Shown here: one piece after another, positions 45,871 to 58,651 of the stretch
How the letters are laid out: every line of letters begins with the position of its first letter
Position numbering within the stretch: the first letter of the stretch is position 1
Assembly (NCBI RefSeq): GCF_024868665.1
Contig: NC_079902.1
Span: 16,957,154-17,021,153, forward strand
Source: Triplophysa rosa
Lineage: Eukaryota; Chordata; Actinopteri; Cypriniformes; Nemacheilidae
DNA: 64,000 nt
Direction: 5' to 3'
Made by a program: the position numbers and the translations under genes
Notes under the pieces: generated by a model
Told to the model about the DNA's origin: nothing
What the model saw: the letters and a program-made list of their open reading frames with translations, nothing else
Databases searched by the model: none

Positions 45871-46929
45871 CTTGTCATCAAAATATAGCAGCGGTTCCTG
45901 TCCGTTTATAGGTCTTATTTATATCTCATATCTCAGGCAATTGAATGAGCACCGATTTTTTAAGCTTTGTACCTCCTACACTGGCTCGCTGGTGCTCTCT
46001 CCCACACATTTAATAACACATTGTGCGCAAAATCTCTCGTTCCCTTTTCCTCCCTTTCTCACCCATTTGAATGTGTGGACAGCTATCTCATGGGAAACAG
46101 TGCATTGTGGAATAAAAGTCTGTCTGAGTTCCCTCTCCCTGAGCGCTGCACATTGTAAACATGCAGCTCGGAGAGAGAGCTTTGGCTGTTTTAAAGTGTC
46201 CGTCTATGAGATTTTCTCCATTTGCGGCAGGCCGCAATTTGACATGCCGATTCCCAAGAGAGCTCTCTGTTTGGACCCCGAAAGCTGTTTAGATTGCGCG
46301 AGGACGTCGAATGTTCTATTCCATTAAACACATATTAAAAGTGGAAGAGGTTGATTCTATTTGAAAAAATATTGTCTAAACATGAATTAATTATTAAAAA
46401 AAAGTATAGACATAGTCTTGAACTCAAGATTCATGTGGAGTGTGCTTTGTTTCCTAATCGGTGTCTGTGGTCTTTCTAGCGTTGCTTCTGTCAATGAGAA
46501 AGAAAGCAAATTAAACAAATAGTCTTCCAGTCAGATGTGAGAGCCCCTACGGCCTTTACATCTGACCCGCAATAGAAAGGTCATAATCATAAACTCAGAA
46601 AGCAGTATATATAAAAAAGAAATGAATGAAAACGGTGTACAAAAGTGTGTGTTTTTGTTGGGTTGCTTGTACTTCATCAAAAGCCCAAAAGCAATCAGCG
46701 ATATAAAGTGTGATTTTGTTGTACGGGCATTAATGGTCTTGAGTCGTGTGGCAATCACAGCTGTACATGCCGAAAAATACTCCAATACACACTGCTGAAA
46801 TTGGTTTGATAAAAAAAGCCATTTCTACAATAATCCGCGGCATATGGTAAAATCACTCAAGGAGTATTGTAAAATCTGTGCACCAAGAAGGTTGCTGTGT
46901 TTTAGGCACCTCTTTCCGTCAAAACATTT
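45871..46929. other. Unique sequence, no gene recognised
   Basis: The 151-codon frame at 45872-46327 (+) has no domain, no signal at its start and overlaps a second frame (45967-46158). I treat it as chance. Confidence 0.4.
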
Positions 46930-47540
46930 CAGAGCTATCTTCATGCCTGCCTATTCCCATCACCCTAAATGTTTGTGATATGGATTTTTTCCCTACAATG
47001 CTATCATTTATGGTAATGATATACTGAAATAGCATGCAAGCAGAAAGCTTTCGTGCTTGAAATTCATCATACAGTCTGCATATTTAAACCTTGCCAGGTG
47101 TTGACTTCCGCGGAGCTGTTATGCTAATGGATATATGTGTTCTGGCTGGCTTGTTTTTAAGGGGTGGCTGTAATTTAAAGCAGCAAAGTAAGGAGCACGC
47201 TAACTTGCGTTAGCCATCCATCGCCCTGCACGTCACACTCTTCAACGATTTCCCGTCTGCCTTTTCATCCACTGCTAATATAGTGACAATATCACTTAGG
47301 CAAATCACTCGCCAGCCTTCTGTGGCTGCTCGGGAGCATGATTGTTAGCGGAAAGTTCTACAGCTCCATCACGGCGAGGTGGAATAATGGCAGAACAGTC
47401 GTTTTGTCACCACAACACCTGCTCAGCAACACCGTGTGTGACCCTCTGCAGTGTGCTTAGTCGATGGCTGTAACTCTATTTAGCATTAGCTTCCCATAAT
47501 TACAACTGCTGTGTCAATGAACTTTCCCTCTCTTTGCTCT
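46930..47540. promoter_or_regulatory. Candidate conserved non-coding region
   Basis: About 600 bp with no microsatellite or known repeat, and many homeodomain/POU-like cores (TGGTAATGATATAC, ATGCTAATGGATAT, CTGCTAATATAG, CATTAGCTTCCCATAATTAC). Candidate regulatory DNA by look only. Confidence 0.25.
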
Positions 47541-47634
47541 TATGAAATATATCATTTGCAGTTCTTGGACTGCAACCATACCAATCGGATGGACTTTAAA
47601 CTACATTAGCCACCCACACTCAAAATAGATTATG

Positions 47635-47775
47635 TACATTATGTGCATTTGACAGGCGCCTTTATCAAAGTGCATTCAAGCTGTACATTTTTAATCCATA
47701 TGCATGCTCCCTGGGGTAGGACCCTATGAACCATGACCCATGACTGCACCCATCACAATGCTCTACAATTGATCA
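47635..47775 (-). repeat. tRNA-derived SINE (minus)
   Basis: Contains GACAGGCGCCTTTATC, GTGCATTCAAGCTGTACA and ATGCTCCCTGGGGTAGGACC in the order of the reversed fish SINE, then a decayed B-box/A-box complement. Confidence 0.65.
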
Positions 47776-49241
47776 ACAAGAACACTATGCATTTAAAATT
47801 CAACATCTGTCAAAAGATACCTTTGTACCTAATTGATGTTTTAGAATTAGCTGGCGTCTGTTTCACACTATTACCTATGGAGTAAACCGTGTTTTAAAAA
47901 AGCGCTATTGTCAATGTTTTCTTGTCAAAGAAGATGTCAAATGTGAACATAGCCATACTATGTAGATTTTATCAAAATGATATTTTATCAAATAAAATTA
48001 AAAAAATTTACAAATACTGACTACCACTTTAAATTGCTTGTTTCTTAAATGTTTTACCGAGTAAAAATGTGTTGTCGCAGTCTTCTCATCATTCCGAACC
48101 TTAATAACATTCTTCTGCAAAACACAAAATACATTTTGAAGAGCATTGGTAACCAAACAACATTGGCCCCGCATTGACTTCCATTGTATGGTAACAAAAC
48201 TACAGAGATATTTTTCAAATTATCTTATTTTGTATTCCACAGAAATAAAAAAAAATTCAGGACAAAACTGAAAAAAACACTGCATAGTTCCCACTGAGCC
48301 GGTGGCGAGTGACCATGAGTTAAGCGAGACACAGAAGCTCCCATCCTTCGGTTCTGCAACAACACTGAAACATTTCAAAATTATTACCATGAAATTCCAC
48401 ATGGAGCATGGAAATTACAGGTTCCTACAGTTTTAGGAATTCAATATATACGTACAGCAATGTGAGCTCTTAAATGTAATATGCACTCTATGCGTGTGTA
48501 TGTGCATTTCTAACCGAGGTAAACAGAGGAGATGAGCTGTTACTTTGATATGTATGAAGATAATGGAGCTGTTTTATAAACCACCCTTCCTGTCAAGTTC
48601 TCCCTGCTCATTGTCTCTCTTAATTAGCTGTCTCTTTACCAGCGTGTTATTTACAATCATGTGTTTTCAGTCTATTTACGTGCTCAATGAAAGACACTGT
48701 AAAAGCATCATGAGTTTCTATCGTCTCTCTCTCCTGCGCTCTCTCTATCTCGATTTCTCCATTACACCTTTCCATTTCTCACGGCCCCCTTTTAGAGTGC
48801 AGTGTTTTCCTGAACCTCAATGCCAGTGTGGTATGCTAATGTGTATTGATGTGTATGAAATTAGCTGGAATTTGCAGAGGCGGCATGAACAAAATGAATC
48901 TCTACCCCTTACCTGATCCTGCTACAAGGCCTGCGAACAAGAAAGTGCTTTAATGTATGTCTATATGCTTTAAGTCCTCTTCATCAAGATTTGAAGCAAC
49001 CGGTTAAGAGGAACACCAGCTCTCAATAACTGATGCACAGTGTAAAGATATTCCCTCTTCTTCCACAGAGTGTTATTACGTATCGTAAAAGCCAATCTTC
49101 ACTGGATCTGTCGATTTTGGGGGTAAAAAGAATGGACTGCATTGTTTATTCACACTCACCTTGTGTGTGGTTTAGCACCCGAATCACTAAAGAAAAGCAA
49201 ACCAGGTAATGACACAAAAATGTCCCCAATAATTCTGAATA
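47776..49241. other. Unique sequence with a MITE fragment, no gene recognised
   Basis: Includes the MITE arm at 48085-48250. The 123-codon frame at 48545-48916 (+) is hydrophobic with no recognised family. Confidence 0.4.
48085..48250 (+). mobile_element. TTAA-type MITE, single-arm fragment
   Basis: CTTCTGCAAAACACAAAATA, GGTAACCAAACAACATTGGC and TTGACTTCCATTGTATGG are in the order of the left arm of the 6350-6625 family. Termini are missing. Confidence 0.65.
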
Positions 49242-49653
49242 TTAAAGGTCCAGTGTATGGAATTTAGCAGCATCTAGTGGTGAGGTTGCGAAATGCAACC
49301 AACGGCTCATTCCATCCTTCCCTTTCGAAGCATACGGTGGCTGACACAGCACTACGATGTTGTCATGTTTTCACGTCTTTGCCGAAGGAGATAACATATT
49401 TACGAAACGCGCTCTGTAGAGCAGTTTGTCCGTTTTGGGCTACTATAGAAACAACATTCCATGCAAGGGGGGCGAATTCCATGCAAGGGGACCCGCAGTT
49501 TATGTAGATAGAACTAACTCATTCAAAGGTGAAAAAAACATAACTCTTTATTGTGTAAGTTCTTTATACACCTCTGAACACATAGTATGTATATTATATT
49601 ATATTGCATTTCTGTCAATAGATTCTCCAAAAAATTTCACATCGCACCTTTAA
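49242..49653 (+). mobile_element. TTAA-flanked MITE (second family)
   Basis: TTAA at 49242-49245 and 49650-49653 flank AGGTCCAGTGTATGGAATTT... and ...AATTTCACATCGCACCT, 404 bp between. I recognise this as a widespread, well-conserved teleost MITE (AGCAGCATCTAGTGGTGAGG, TTTACGAAACGCGCTCTGTA). A local duplication of AATTCCATGCAAGGGG-type sequence occurs at about 49455-49492. Confidence 0.75.
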
Positions 49654-50619
49654 AGGCCTGCTTCAAGTTCTAGGTCACCATAATCTGGTTTACTTTATAC
49701 AAGCACTACAGCCCTGGCACCTGAATTAGTCCTATTAAATGCTTGTATTAAACTAGTCTGAACAATGTTTTAACGCTCTCCTCCATCATCTTGATTTGAT
49801 AAAACACTGCTGAAAATATATACAAACATCTCTTTCAAATGAAATTCTATTAACCATCAGCTTTCTCCGCTGTCTGAAAATGCATTGACAAGCTTAATAA
49901 AAAAGAAGGCGAGGAGGCTTAAATTACCACAATAACTTAATTTAAATACGCATGTCCAAAAGTGGCACAACTCCTTGATGGAAAAACAGTTTTGTTTGGT
50001 TTGGTAAATGTTAAAAATCGAGCAACATTTCAAGGAGGATATGTCCTCTAGCTCCTTATCTGCACAAAATAGGAATAAAGTTGTCTAAGATGTCAAAAAC
50101 TTCCAGCCATCAGTGAAGGAAGATAAATCCAGCAAATACACACCACGTGGAAATCATGCTCTCAGAAACGGTAGATCCAGAGGGTAATCTCGTGAAATGA
50201 GTAAAACAGCCAAAGCATCACAAGGCCGTTCTGATACCTGAGTCCCTTTGGATTTTCTGGGCTTTATGAAAGAAAAGCAGCTCATCTAGGGCATCATAGC
50301 GCACATTATTTTCTCTGTTATAATAATCCAGAAAACAAATTGCATTTGACAGACATAATTACTTCCAGCAGCCGCAATGTATGCAGCCTAGCTTGGGGAA
50401 AAAAACTTAGCAAAGCAAAGCAAGACACAGGCCTTTTCTTGAATTAAAATCAGCCTAATTGTTGCTAACAACCTGTTTTGCTGATGAAATGAAATGAGAT
50501 TGTTCTCAGAGATCACTGGACTATTGCTTAGTTTGTTGTAGACGTGTGATTTGTTAAATATGTTTTTTGTGGGTGATAATGGATGAGGCCAGTGGTTTGA
50601 ACTCTTTTAGATATTTAGA

Positions 50620-50655
<36 letters not shown>

Positions 50656-51552
50656 GATGGCTTCCTGAGTTCTCAGACAAGGCAATATTAAGTCCATTAT
50701 TTTGTCTCTGTAAACTACGTCAGTCAACAGTCCCATTTTGCATGCCCTCATTGTGTATTCTAACAACATAACACATGATTGAATATTCATAAACTAGGCT
50801 TAAAGTAGGTTACATTGCAGTTTGACCTAATAATTTTCATTGTGCAAATGCATCAGGTCACTGTATTAAATTTAAAACAATGTGTCGTGCTGAAGAAATG
50901 TGACGTTTTCTTGAGGACATAAATCCTTCGGGCATTGCCTACGCACAGATAAATGTATTCAGTGTGTCAGCAGTCACATTTATGTAAACACACACATTGT
51001 CGCAGGTCCCCATCTAAAAGTGGCTCAGTAAACTATTACATTATTCTAACACAATAAACTGCTTTTTATTCTACTGCATCTATACAACCTTCAAGAATTC
51101 AACACACAGTGTTGGATCTGTTAAAAAGTACAGAAGGTCGAAAGGCCAACAACGACTATTTCTGACTATTTAAGTTTGACTATTTTTATTCTGTTAACAG
51201 ACTGAAAGCTCGTAAGAGGTAAATATCCTTAAAAAACTTGCGCTTCAAGATACCTCCAACAATTCTGGTTTTGGTTTTGTTGTTGGAGCTGTGACTTAAT
51301 ATCAAGGCATATTAAGCATTGATGCTTATGAAAGAGGTTTGATTCCAGCGGGGTTTTGTTATGAGCCCATTGTCTGCCTATTTACTTTCTGTTATCGCCA
51401 GAAACATTGTTATCTGTCAGAAGCATGACAAAAAGGAATGAATGTCGCTGATCAATAGAAACAAGTTCTTTATTTTTTTCAAATCAGAATGACTCAAAAC
51501 ATTTTGCCACTATCTGCACCTGCTCATCCAGATGCTATTGCTAAAAACTAGT
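49654..51552. other. Unique sequence with a GT microsatellite, no gene recognised
   Basis: A GT tract lies at 50620-50653. The rest has no recognisable exon or repeat. Confidence 0.4.
50620..50653 (+). repeat. (GT)n microsatellite
   Basis: About 16 GT units after an initial GTGCGT. Confidence 0.9.
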
Positions 51553-51950
51553 TACAAGGACAGTTCACCCAAAAATAAAAAATCTGTCATCCTTTACTCA
51601 CCTTTGAGTTGTTCCAAATATGTATAAATGTCTTTGTTCTGATGAACACAGAGAAATATACTTGGAAGAATGCTTATAACCAAACAGTTCTTGGACCCCA
51701 TTGACTAGCATTGTAGGATAAATTATAAAAACTTTATAATTCTTCCAACTTTATAATAAGCTATTTTGAGGAATGTAGGACAGCAAACTGTTCTGGGGCA
51801 CTTTTGACTACCATTGTAATTTTTCCTACTAGTCAATGGGGTACAAGAACTGTTTGGTTACAAGCATTCGTCCTCTGTGTTCAACCAAAGAAATTTATAC
51901 AGATTTGGAACAACTAGAGAGTGAGTAATTCATGACAGAATTGAATGCGT
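51553..51950 (+). mobile_element. Inverted-repeat MITE, both arms
   Basis: The left arm GGACAGTTCACCCAAAAATA ... CCAAACAGTTCTTGGACCCC is mirrored by the right arm GGGGTACAAGAACTGTTTGG ... GAGTGAGTAATTCATGACAG. It is the same broad family as 6350-6625, and the whole could fold into a long hairpin. The terminal TTAA is not preserved. Confidence 0.75.
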
Positions 51951-53329
51951 AAAGCTCTAAAAAGATTTAGAAAGCACCATAGCAGCATTATGATGTGACC
52001 TGAACTAAGTATACCAAACCACTAAATCTCATTAAATCTCAGATCTAGGTATAGCCTCCCGATAAGTCATTTGTGCCAAAATACCACTATTTTATGCATG
52101 CATGCAGGCAAATGTATTCCTAATCTATTCTTAAAGTTAAACATCCTTCTTGAATGTTGCCTACCAAATAATACACTCACTATCAAATTTCCTCAATTCT
52201 ATTAATTCAATACTTAGTATACGTTCATGTATATATCCAGTAAGTCTTAAGACTTTTTTCTCTCTACTACTAACATCTTATAGAGTTTCTTGCTACAGTC
52301 ACCCTTGGTTTGCTTGCTCACTGGGAGCCAAAAGACAACAACATCAAGGGCATTAAGGAAGTTTTCTGCTCAATTTTCTGTAAAGCTACTTTAAAGCACC
52401 GTGTAATGGCTTGGATTGTGACTGCTTCTCACACAAAAAGCTTCAAAACACTAGAAAGGATAAAGCACACAAGTCATATGAACTACTGCTATGATCCTCA
52501 GAGTCTGACAACTTCCCTCGCAGTATGTCAAAGGTTGTAAAACAATTCCTGAAAAATTTCAATCTTTACAAGAAAATAACAGAATATAGGTTTAAATTGA
52601 CACAAAGGTGAGCAAATACTGACAGAATCTAAACTATTCCTTCAATGGCTCATATCACCTCCGGATGTATGAAACGAAAGAAAGGACGGTGTCGTCTTTT
52701 TGCTCCCTGCTTTTCTCCTTTTCTCTCATCCGCATCAGACAGCCGCGACTGAATGTAGGCCCTCGTGTCTGCCGTCACACACCGAATCTCACTCCTCACA
52801 GGTTCTAGAGGTAACATACTCTACTATATTTCATGTTTCATTTGTGCCTGCGATTTCAGGAAATGTGTCATGAGTGATAACTGTTCCTCCACAGCCGCAG
52901 GGCGTGCAAGACGTACAGTACCAGTTCCTTCCTTTAGATGAAACAGAGAGAGTGCGAGAGATTTGTTAGTGTCTAAGAGTAAGGACTCATTCTACTCCTT
53001 CTCAAATAAAGCATGGATCATGAACAGGGAAACGTAAAGGTCACAAGCTGAAGTTTCATGTCCACAGTCTCGGCTTTCTCCCTCTCTCACCCACACAAAC
53101 TCCTGTTCATTTTATTCGCACACAGACACAATTGAAGTAATGACCGCTCACACATACGCTCCGTAATTCTCTCACACAAACACAGTACTGTAATAAAGCT
53201 CTGGCCTGGTTCCCATTGGATTAATAAATGCTGTGTCCACACGGTCTCTCATCCATTTTTCTCTCATTAAATTGGGAGCCTTAAAACGCTGTCATGTGTG
53301 ACCTTTACAGCCTTCACCCACAACTCTCA
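51951..53329. other. Unique sequence, one doubtful terminal exon
   Basis: At 52895-52969, after a pyrimidine-rich TTCCTCCACAG, the frame reads PQGVQDVQYQFLPLDETERV followed by REIC and a stop. It could be a last coding exon, but I do not recognise the protein and no upstream exon was found. Confidence 0.15.
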
Positions 53330-53485
53330 CGTCCCAGAATTAATGGTCTTATCTTCCTGAATAATCTTCAAACTTATTTCTCTGATTAATTAGTGTCTAA
53401 ATCACGATCCGTCCACTCAAGTGGCTCACCTTAAATCCAATTGCTTTTATTAATGGGATTCAATTCCAATTTACAACAAAGCTAG
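53330..53485. promoter_or_regulatory. Candidate conserved non-coding element
   Basis: Dense homeodomain cores (AGAATTAATGGTC, CTGATTAATTAGTG, TTTTATTAATGGGATTC) in repeat-free DNA, plus CTGAATAATC. Inference from motif density only. Confidence 0.25.
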
Positions 53486-54626
53486 GAACCACAGAATTCT
53501 TCCAAATGATCATGCTCGTGAACTTTTGTGCGTGAGAGGAGGTCCGTGCTAAACTGAGGCTTCACTCTTCTGGAATAAACACTGGAGAAAATGCAATGAA
53601 ACAAAGCACTTGGTTAAACCAGGCGCTATATGCACTGGTATAGCACCGCGACACATGTGATTTCAATTTCTAGTCATTGTTCTCAATGCACAAAGAGATT
53701 TTGAGAGTTGCAGCACACACTCCACAGACTGCGGTGTTTGCGCTGTTACTGTAAATTCTTTACATGATTCGTTTAGTGAATTGGACAGTGGAAGCAACTC
53801 AAACACATTAAATTCCCCTCGGCTGCTTTAGGTTTGCTTTTAATTTTAAGACACTTGTAGATGTGTTCATGCAAAGACCACTAGCACATTCTTTTTAAAT
53901 GTAATATAATTTCATTTGAAATTCCACTATCAGCAGCATAACAATTCAAAAGCAAAATTTATTTTATTTGAATGTATAAGAAGACCCCGATGTGAATACG
54001 ATAACACATGTACGGCATATTTGTCAACTACCCATGTAACTTTGGTCATTTTGGTTTATTTTTGGTACCACAGCAAGCCACGATTCTCTAACCCATACAC
54101 AGTAAAACCCACACAGCTCATATTTGTTGAAGACCTCTAAAATAAGATGGTGCATGATGGGTTGGCGAAAATTTACAATGAATGGATATGAATTTCTTTT
54201 TCCCTCTCGCTTACAATTACACACACAGATATCTTGAGCGACCTGGTTGTCATCTAAACAAGAATGGCTGGCATTATGTCAGTCACACTGCTAATGGTGA
54301 TAAATTCCTCTAGTATTAGAATTTGTACTGTACTTTGGGAATTGATTTCTCTAGAGAAGGACATCGTGCCAGTTATCGTCTCTGCATTCACAATTGGGAG
54401 TAAACATGTAGACATGCATTATGTGCTTTATATGACACAAAATCATAAGGTATAGAAAAGACCATTATTCTGAGTTTTTTCCAAACTAGCTGCCTTAAAA
54501 TAATAATTCATTTACCTTACTGAATTTTGATTGAGTCATTATGGTTATATTCATAATATTTGAATTACATTTAACACAGTGTTAATATTTCAGATTGTCC
54601 AACTCACAGATCAACCACCAACCAGA
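53486..54626. other. AT-rich unique sequence, no gene recognised
   Basis: Nothing beyond scattered short frames without recognisable domains. Confidence 0.4.
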
Positions 54627-54869
54627 GTTGCACTGGGGTCCGACCATTAAAAAACAAAGAAATGTAAAATAATAAATAACAAATGAGAAATATTTAAAAT
54701 GCATTATTTCTATATTCTGATATTCATTGAAGTGAATAGTTACCAATAAAATATAAACGGGAACATAATATAATAAAAACATCAAATTATTTTATTTTTT
54801 CTAAAAAAAACATGCATTAAATTATAAAAGTATTTTTACTAGTGGTCTCACACTTTTGGACCCCATGTA
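54627..54869. mobile_element. Tc1-type MITE with GGGGTCC ends
   Basis: GCACTGGGGTCCGACCATTA at the left and ACTAGTGGTCTCACACTTTT followed by GGACCCCATGTA at the right form an imperfect terminal inverted repeat (TGGGGTCC). The interior is AT-rich. A terminal TA is present on the right only. Related to the fragment at 16459. Confidence 0.55.
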
Positions 54870-56927
54870 GTGGTGCTGCATTGCCAGCAGTCTTTGGAAA
54901 GTTCCCTGCCACAATCAGGTTTCTCTGTCCAACACTGTAGGGGTGAAAATTATTGCCACATGTGATACTGTGACCTCTATGAAACTGGGTCACATCCAGT
55001 CTAATTTATATTCCATAGTTGTTCTCTTGTGCTTCTACAGGTACATTTTCCACTTCATGTTCCATTAGTAGCTGAAACGGACACTACATGTCACTTAGTG
55101 TTATTTCACATTTGCCAACCTTCTTGATAGTTAATGTTAAAAAGAATAAGAATTTCATTCATTCAAGCACTTTACAATTTATAATGTTGTCTGTCGTCTT
55201 AGCTGTCAAACTGTGCGAACAAGACAAATTTCCCAAGTCACAATTTCTTGAGGTAGTGCACCAGCCAGGTCAAAGTGCAGCAGGTTATCTCCTATTTATA
55301 AGCGTCACTTTTCCCTTTCTAATATCCTGTTTTTGTTTTTATTTTGAAACCTTCAGGGTAAGACTGTGTATCACATTAAGTAGTCACATTTTTTTTTAAT
55401 TTCCTTCCGAATGTACAGTACTGTAGATAAATGTGCAAATCAAGCTATATTATTAGGCATGGACTTAACCCAAACCCCTGAAGTGTCTAAAGAAAATTTG
55501 GAACATGTTATAAATTAAACATTTGGATGATGCTTTCCTACACTTTTTGCTACAAGAGTAAATTAACAAATCAACTTTGGAGCCATATCAAACCGGTATT
55601 CTTGCCAAACCCCCACTTAAAACATTTTCATTCCATCTGCTTCTTGACTCATATGGGTCTCCTTTTCTACAACGCATCACTGCGGTGTCTGATTCATGGA
55701 GAGAGAGCTGGTCTGCAATCACCTCCAGATGGATGCTCCATATTGGTGCTTAATGTCCTTAATACAAATACAATTATTTGTGGATTAAGCCTAAACCTTG
55801 CGAATTAGACATTAAAATTAATTAGGTTATAAGAAATTTCTCTCATAACGGTACTAGTGATGGGATGTGCATTTTCCTGAAAAAAAGACAAGATTGCCAT
55901 GTATGGGTTAGCATCTACTGTACACTTCTGAAAAAGATATAGAGTCGTCTCCAAGGCCATGCCCTACAGGACTGGACAATGTTCCCGGTTGTCTCCCCAC
56001 AACTATGTTCTTGGGTATGAATTACAAAATCTTGGCTAGGATTTGTATAATTCCTCTTGTTGCAGAAACCATGGTGACCCAGTCCATGGATCATTTATCA
56101 CGCTGGATGCCACTGTGTAATAAAACCTCATATAGATTTGTCTGTTTTGCTGCCCAGCCCTAGACCAACATCTGACCTTGTCTGTCTAGAAAAAAATGAG
56201 CACACACGGACCGGCATTCACTGCCAACTTCTATGCTCCAGGCACTGCATTAAACTACACTGTTGTGTTCTAAATGCAAACTCCACCCATTTGTATAATA
56301 GCCAACAAGAGATGCTACTACCACCGAGTAAAAAAGCCAAAAAATGTTTTGCAGTTAATAACCACTTAACACAACTGTACAACAATAGTGGTCTCTTTCT
56401 AAAGGTAATGTAATTGTGAATACTGACAGCTCAATGAACAAAGTTTGTTTAAATAAAAATCTGAGATAACGCTTGCCATTATACACTAATGGTTTAGCCA
56501 GTTTATGATCCAAGCAAACTAACGTTACATTTTCCATAATTCTCTGTAAATCTAAATACACACAACCCAGAAAATGAACATGTTCTCGTCATTTACTCAC
56601 CCTCATGTCGTTCCAGGTGTAACGTTATATAAGTCCTTTATTTTCCAGTATGTTTATCTCCAAAAAGCACAGAGATGCACAAATCCAAAGGACCACATTG
56701 GTTTGATAAAGGTCTTCCGAAGCGAAACGACAGGCTTTTTAGAAACGATTAGTGTTTTCAACCTGACGAACACCTTACTGATCATTATAAATATGGCAGC
56801 ACATCTATAACGCTAAATCTCATAACTCACCAAGTACCGCGAGAGCGACTGAGAACAGACTGCTCGAGTATGCTCTCGCGGTATTTTGTTATGACTTGTC
56901 GACTGCGCAGCGCTACCTTAAAGGGGC
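54870..56927. other. Unique sequence with a MITE scrap, no gene recognised
   Basis: TCGTCATTTACTCACCCTCA and TGTCGTTCCAGGTGTAACG at 56582-56625 are a scrap of the TTCACCC MITE family. No coding exon recognised. Confidence 0.4.
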
Positions 56928-57122
56928 GTTCTTTTGCTGTTTTTGAGGCTTTTGTTATGTTTTTTGGGTGTTTAACAGTGGATGTTCATGTTTCTAATTT
57001 CAAAAACGCTTTATATTTCACATATTTCAAGTCTATTGTTCAAGTCAAGTCCCTCTTCTAACAAAACGACTGGATTTCTTCCGGTATATATAAAGTCCCT
57101 CCTTCCGAAACACTCTGATTGG

Positions 57123-57954
57123 CAGTGGCGCCCCCAAGGGGGGGCCGGGGGGACCGCCCAAAAAAGTCACTGGCACCCCATTGGCCCCCCAAACAGAATG
57201 AGATTTTTTAAATATATATATTTTTTATATTAGAATAATAGTATTAATATTTATTCATTAAAAAGTACATTATCGAAGCGCTATGTAAAAAAAATAACTT
57301 GTATAATGTGTTATGTAGAATATGATCTCAACCCCTCCTCTCTCGTTTAACCTGCGAAACCGCGACTAATATGCGCACGGCAGCCTCAGTACCACGCACG
57401 TGACATCATGTTTGCTCCTGTTCAGTCAGCACGCATGAAAGGGGTAGAGGGTTGGAGATGAAACGCACAAACTAGTAAGTAAAACGTGGTTTATTGTATG
57501 ATAAAACTTATTGTATCAAACTCTAATACGGGTTGGCTAACTGAGATTAAGATAGTCGCTAAGGCATTGGATTTGAATTTTTCTGATGCTCATACTCGCA
57601 TTTTGATCGATCACTATACATGTTTGGTTAATACATTACTCCATCAGCTGATCTTTAAATTGTTGGATTTGCAGTTTTTGGCATCTATTACTATCATATT
57701 TTTTATAGTCAAATATATGTAGAACAGTTAGCGAATTAGCATGTATTGATCAAACACTGAAAATATTAGTAAATTAAATTAGAAATTAAATCGTAAGACT
57801 AGTAATAACTTTATATGATCCCAGTAGTATTAATGGCAATGCCAAAACTCTTAACCATTAGATTCAGGCATAATACATTTTTTTAAATGTGCCACCCTAA
57901 GATTTGTACTGGCCCCTTTGCCACCCCATAAAAAAAATCCTGGGGGCGCCACTG
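57123..57954 (+). mobile_element. hAT element with 8-bp target duplication CTGATTGG
   Basis: 832 bp. CAGTGGCGCCCCCAAGGGGG at the left and ...CCTGGGGGCGCCACTG at the right, flanked by exact CTGATTGG (57115-57122 and 57955-57962). A possible transposase start, ATGAAACGC... with a GTAAGT donor, lies at about 57459-57480, but nothing catalytic follows. A 78-codon frame at 57486-57722 has no recognised domain. Confidence 0.9.
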
Positions 57955-58085
57955 CTGATTGGTAAAGTTAAGCCAGTCTTTGGTGATTGGTTCCCCGCTT
58001 AGAGCATGTGTCTGAAGATGTCCCACCCATACCATGTCAGCGAGCTTCCGCTTCTCAGGCTGTTGTGATTGGTCAGTTGTGTCAC

Positions 58086-58213
58086 CTGGCCGTCAAGTGT
58101 TTTCATCGCATGCGTGATACCAATAGTGTAGGTAGGGAAACCGTGACGTTTTCTACTACGTAATTAGGCGCATGCGCAGAACGGATCGTGCAGGCATCCC
58201 CGATCGTGTACTG
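58086..58213. mobile_element. Solo end of the CACGATCC inverted-repeat family
   Basis: CTGGCCGTCAAGTGTTTTCA to GGATCGTGCAGGCATCCCCG and GATCGTGTACTGA closely matches 43574-43714, the right end of the 867-bp element. The terminal CCGACA is altered and no left end is present. Confidence 0.65.
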
Positions 58214-58424
58214 ACCGGCTGTAGTCAGATTCCAGTCGTTCTCTGTAGTAATTGAAAAGCGAATTCTGTTAAAGACAATATCTCGCTTGGCATTGAACTT
58301 TGAGCTTTATCATTTTGCAGATATTGTTTATGCTCTAACAACAACATTACACACTAACTAAAGTTTGAAAATTGGCATCACGGGGAAGGGCCGCTTTAAG
58401 TCAGTCACGCATCGTATACTAGCT

Positions 58425-58651
58425 TGTCTGGTAAATGACAACTATGAAACGAACATAAAATAAACAAAACTTAACTGATGTCCGGGCCCGGTCCTCTCTC
58501 ACTGTATTCTCCTGCCATTCGTCCTTTTATGCTTCCACTCTCCTCCGTGAGAGATACGAGGCCGGAATGACGCCCAGCTGACACTAATTATCAATCGCGT
58601 CCTGGCCTCGCTTATTCCTCCCACGGCTCTCGTCACGCCTCCCTCGTCACA
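58425..58651 (-). mobile_element. LTR-like fragment (minus)
   Basis: On the minus strand from 58651 it begins TGTGACGAGGGAGGCGTGAC and continues to a TATA-like GCATAAAAGGACG, as in the first part of a fish gypsy-type LTR. The other end (CA) and a duplication are not found, so it is truncated. Confidence 0.4.

Larger units (their letters stand above)
56928..58399. mobile_element. TTAA-flanked composite element containing an hAT
   Basis: TTAA at 56928-56931 and 58396-58399 flank AGGGGCGTT... and ...AAGGGCCGCT, similar to the ends of the Kolobok-like copies. Inside are the 832-bp hAT (57123-57954) and a fragment of the 42850-43716 family. Whether these ends belong to one element is uncertain. 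Confidence 0.4.

Noticed and set aside
45872..46327. 151-codon open frame
   Set aside because: No recognisable domain, a second frame overlaps it, and the composition is that of surrounding non-coding DNA.
52895..52969. Possible terminal coding exon after TTCCTCCACAG
   Set aside because: Only 24 residues, not recognised, and no matching upstream exon; kept as a note in the region entry.
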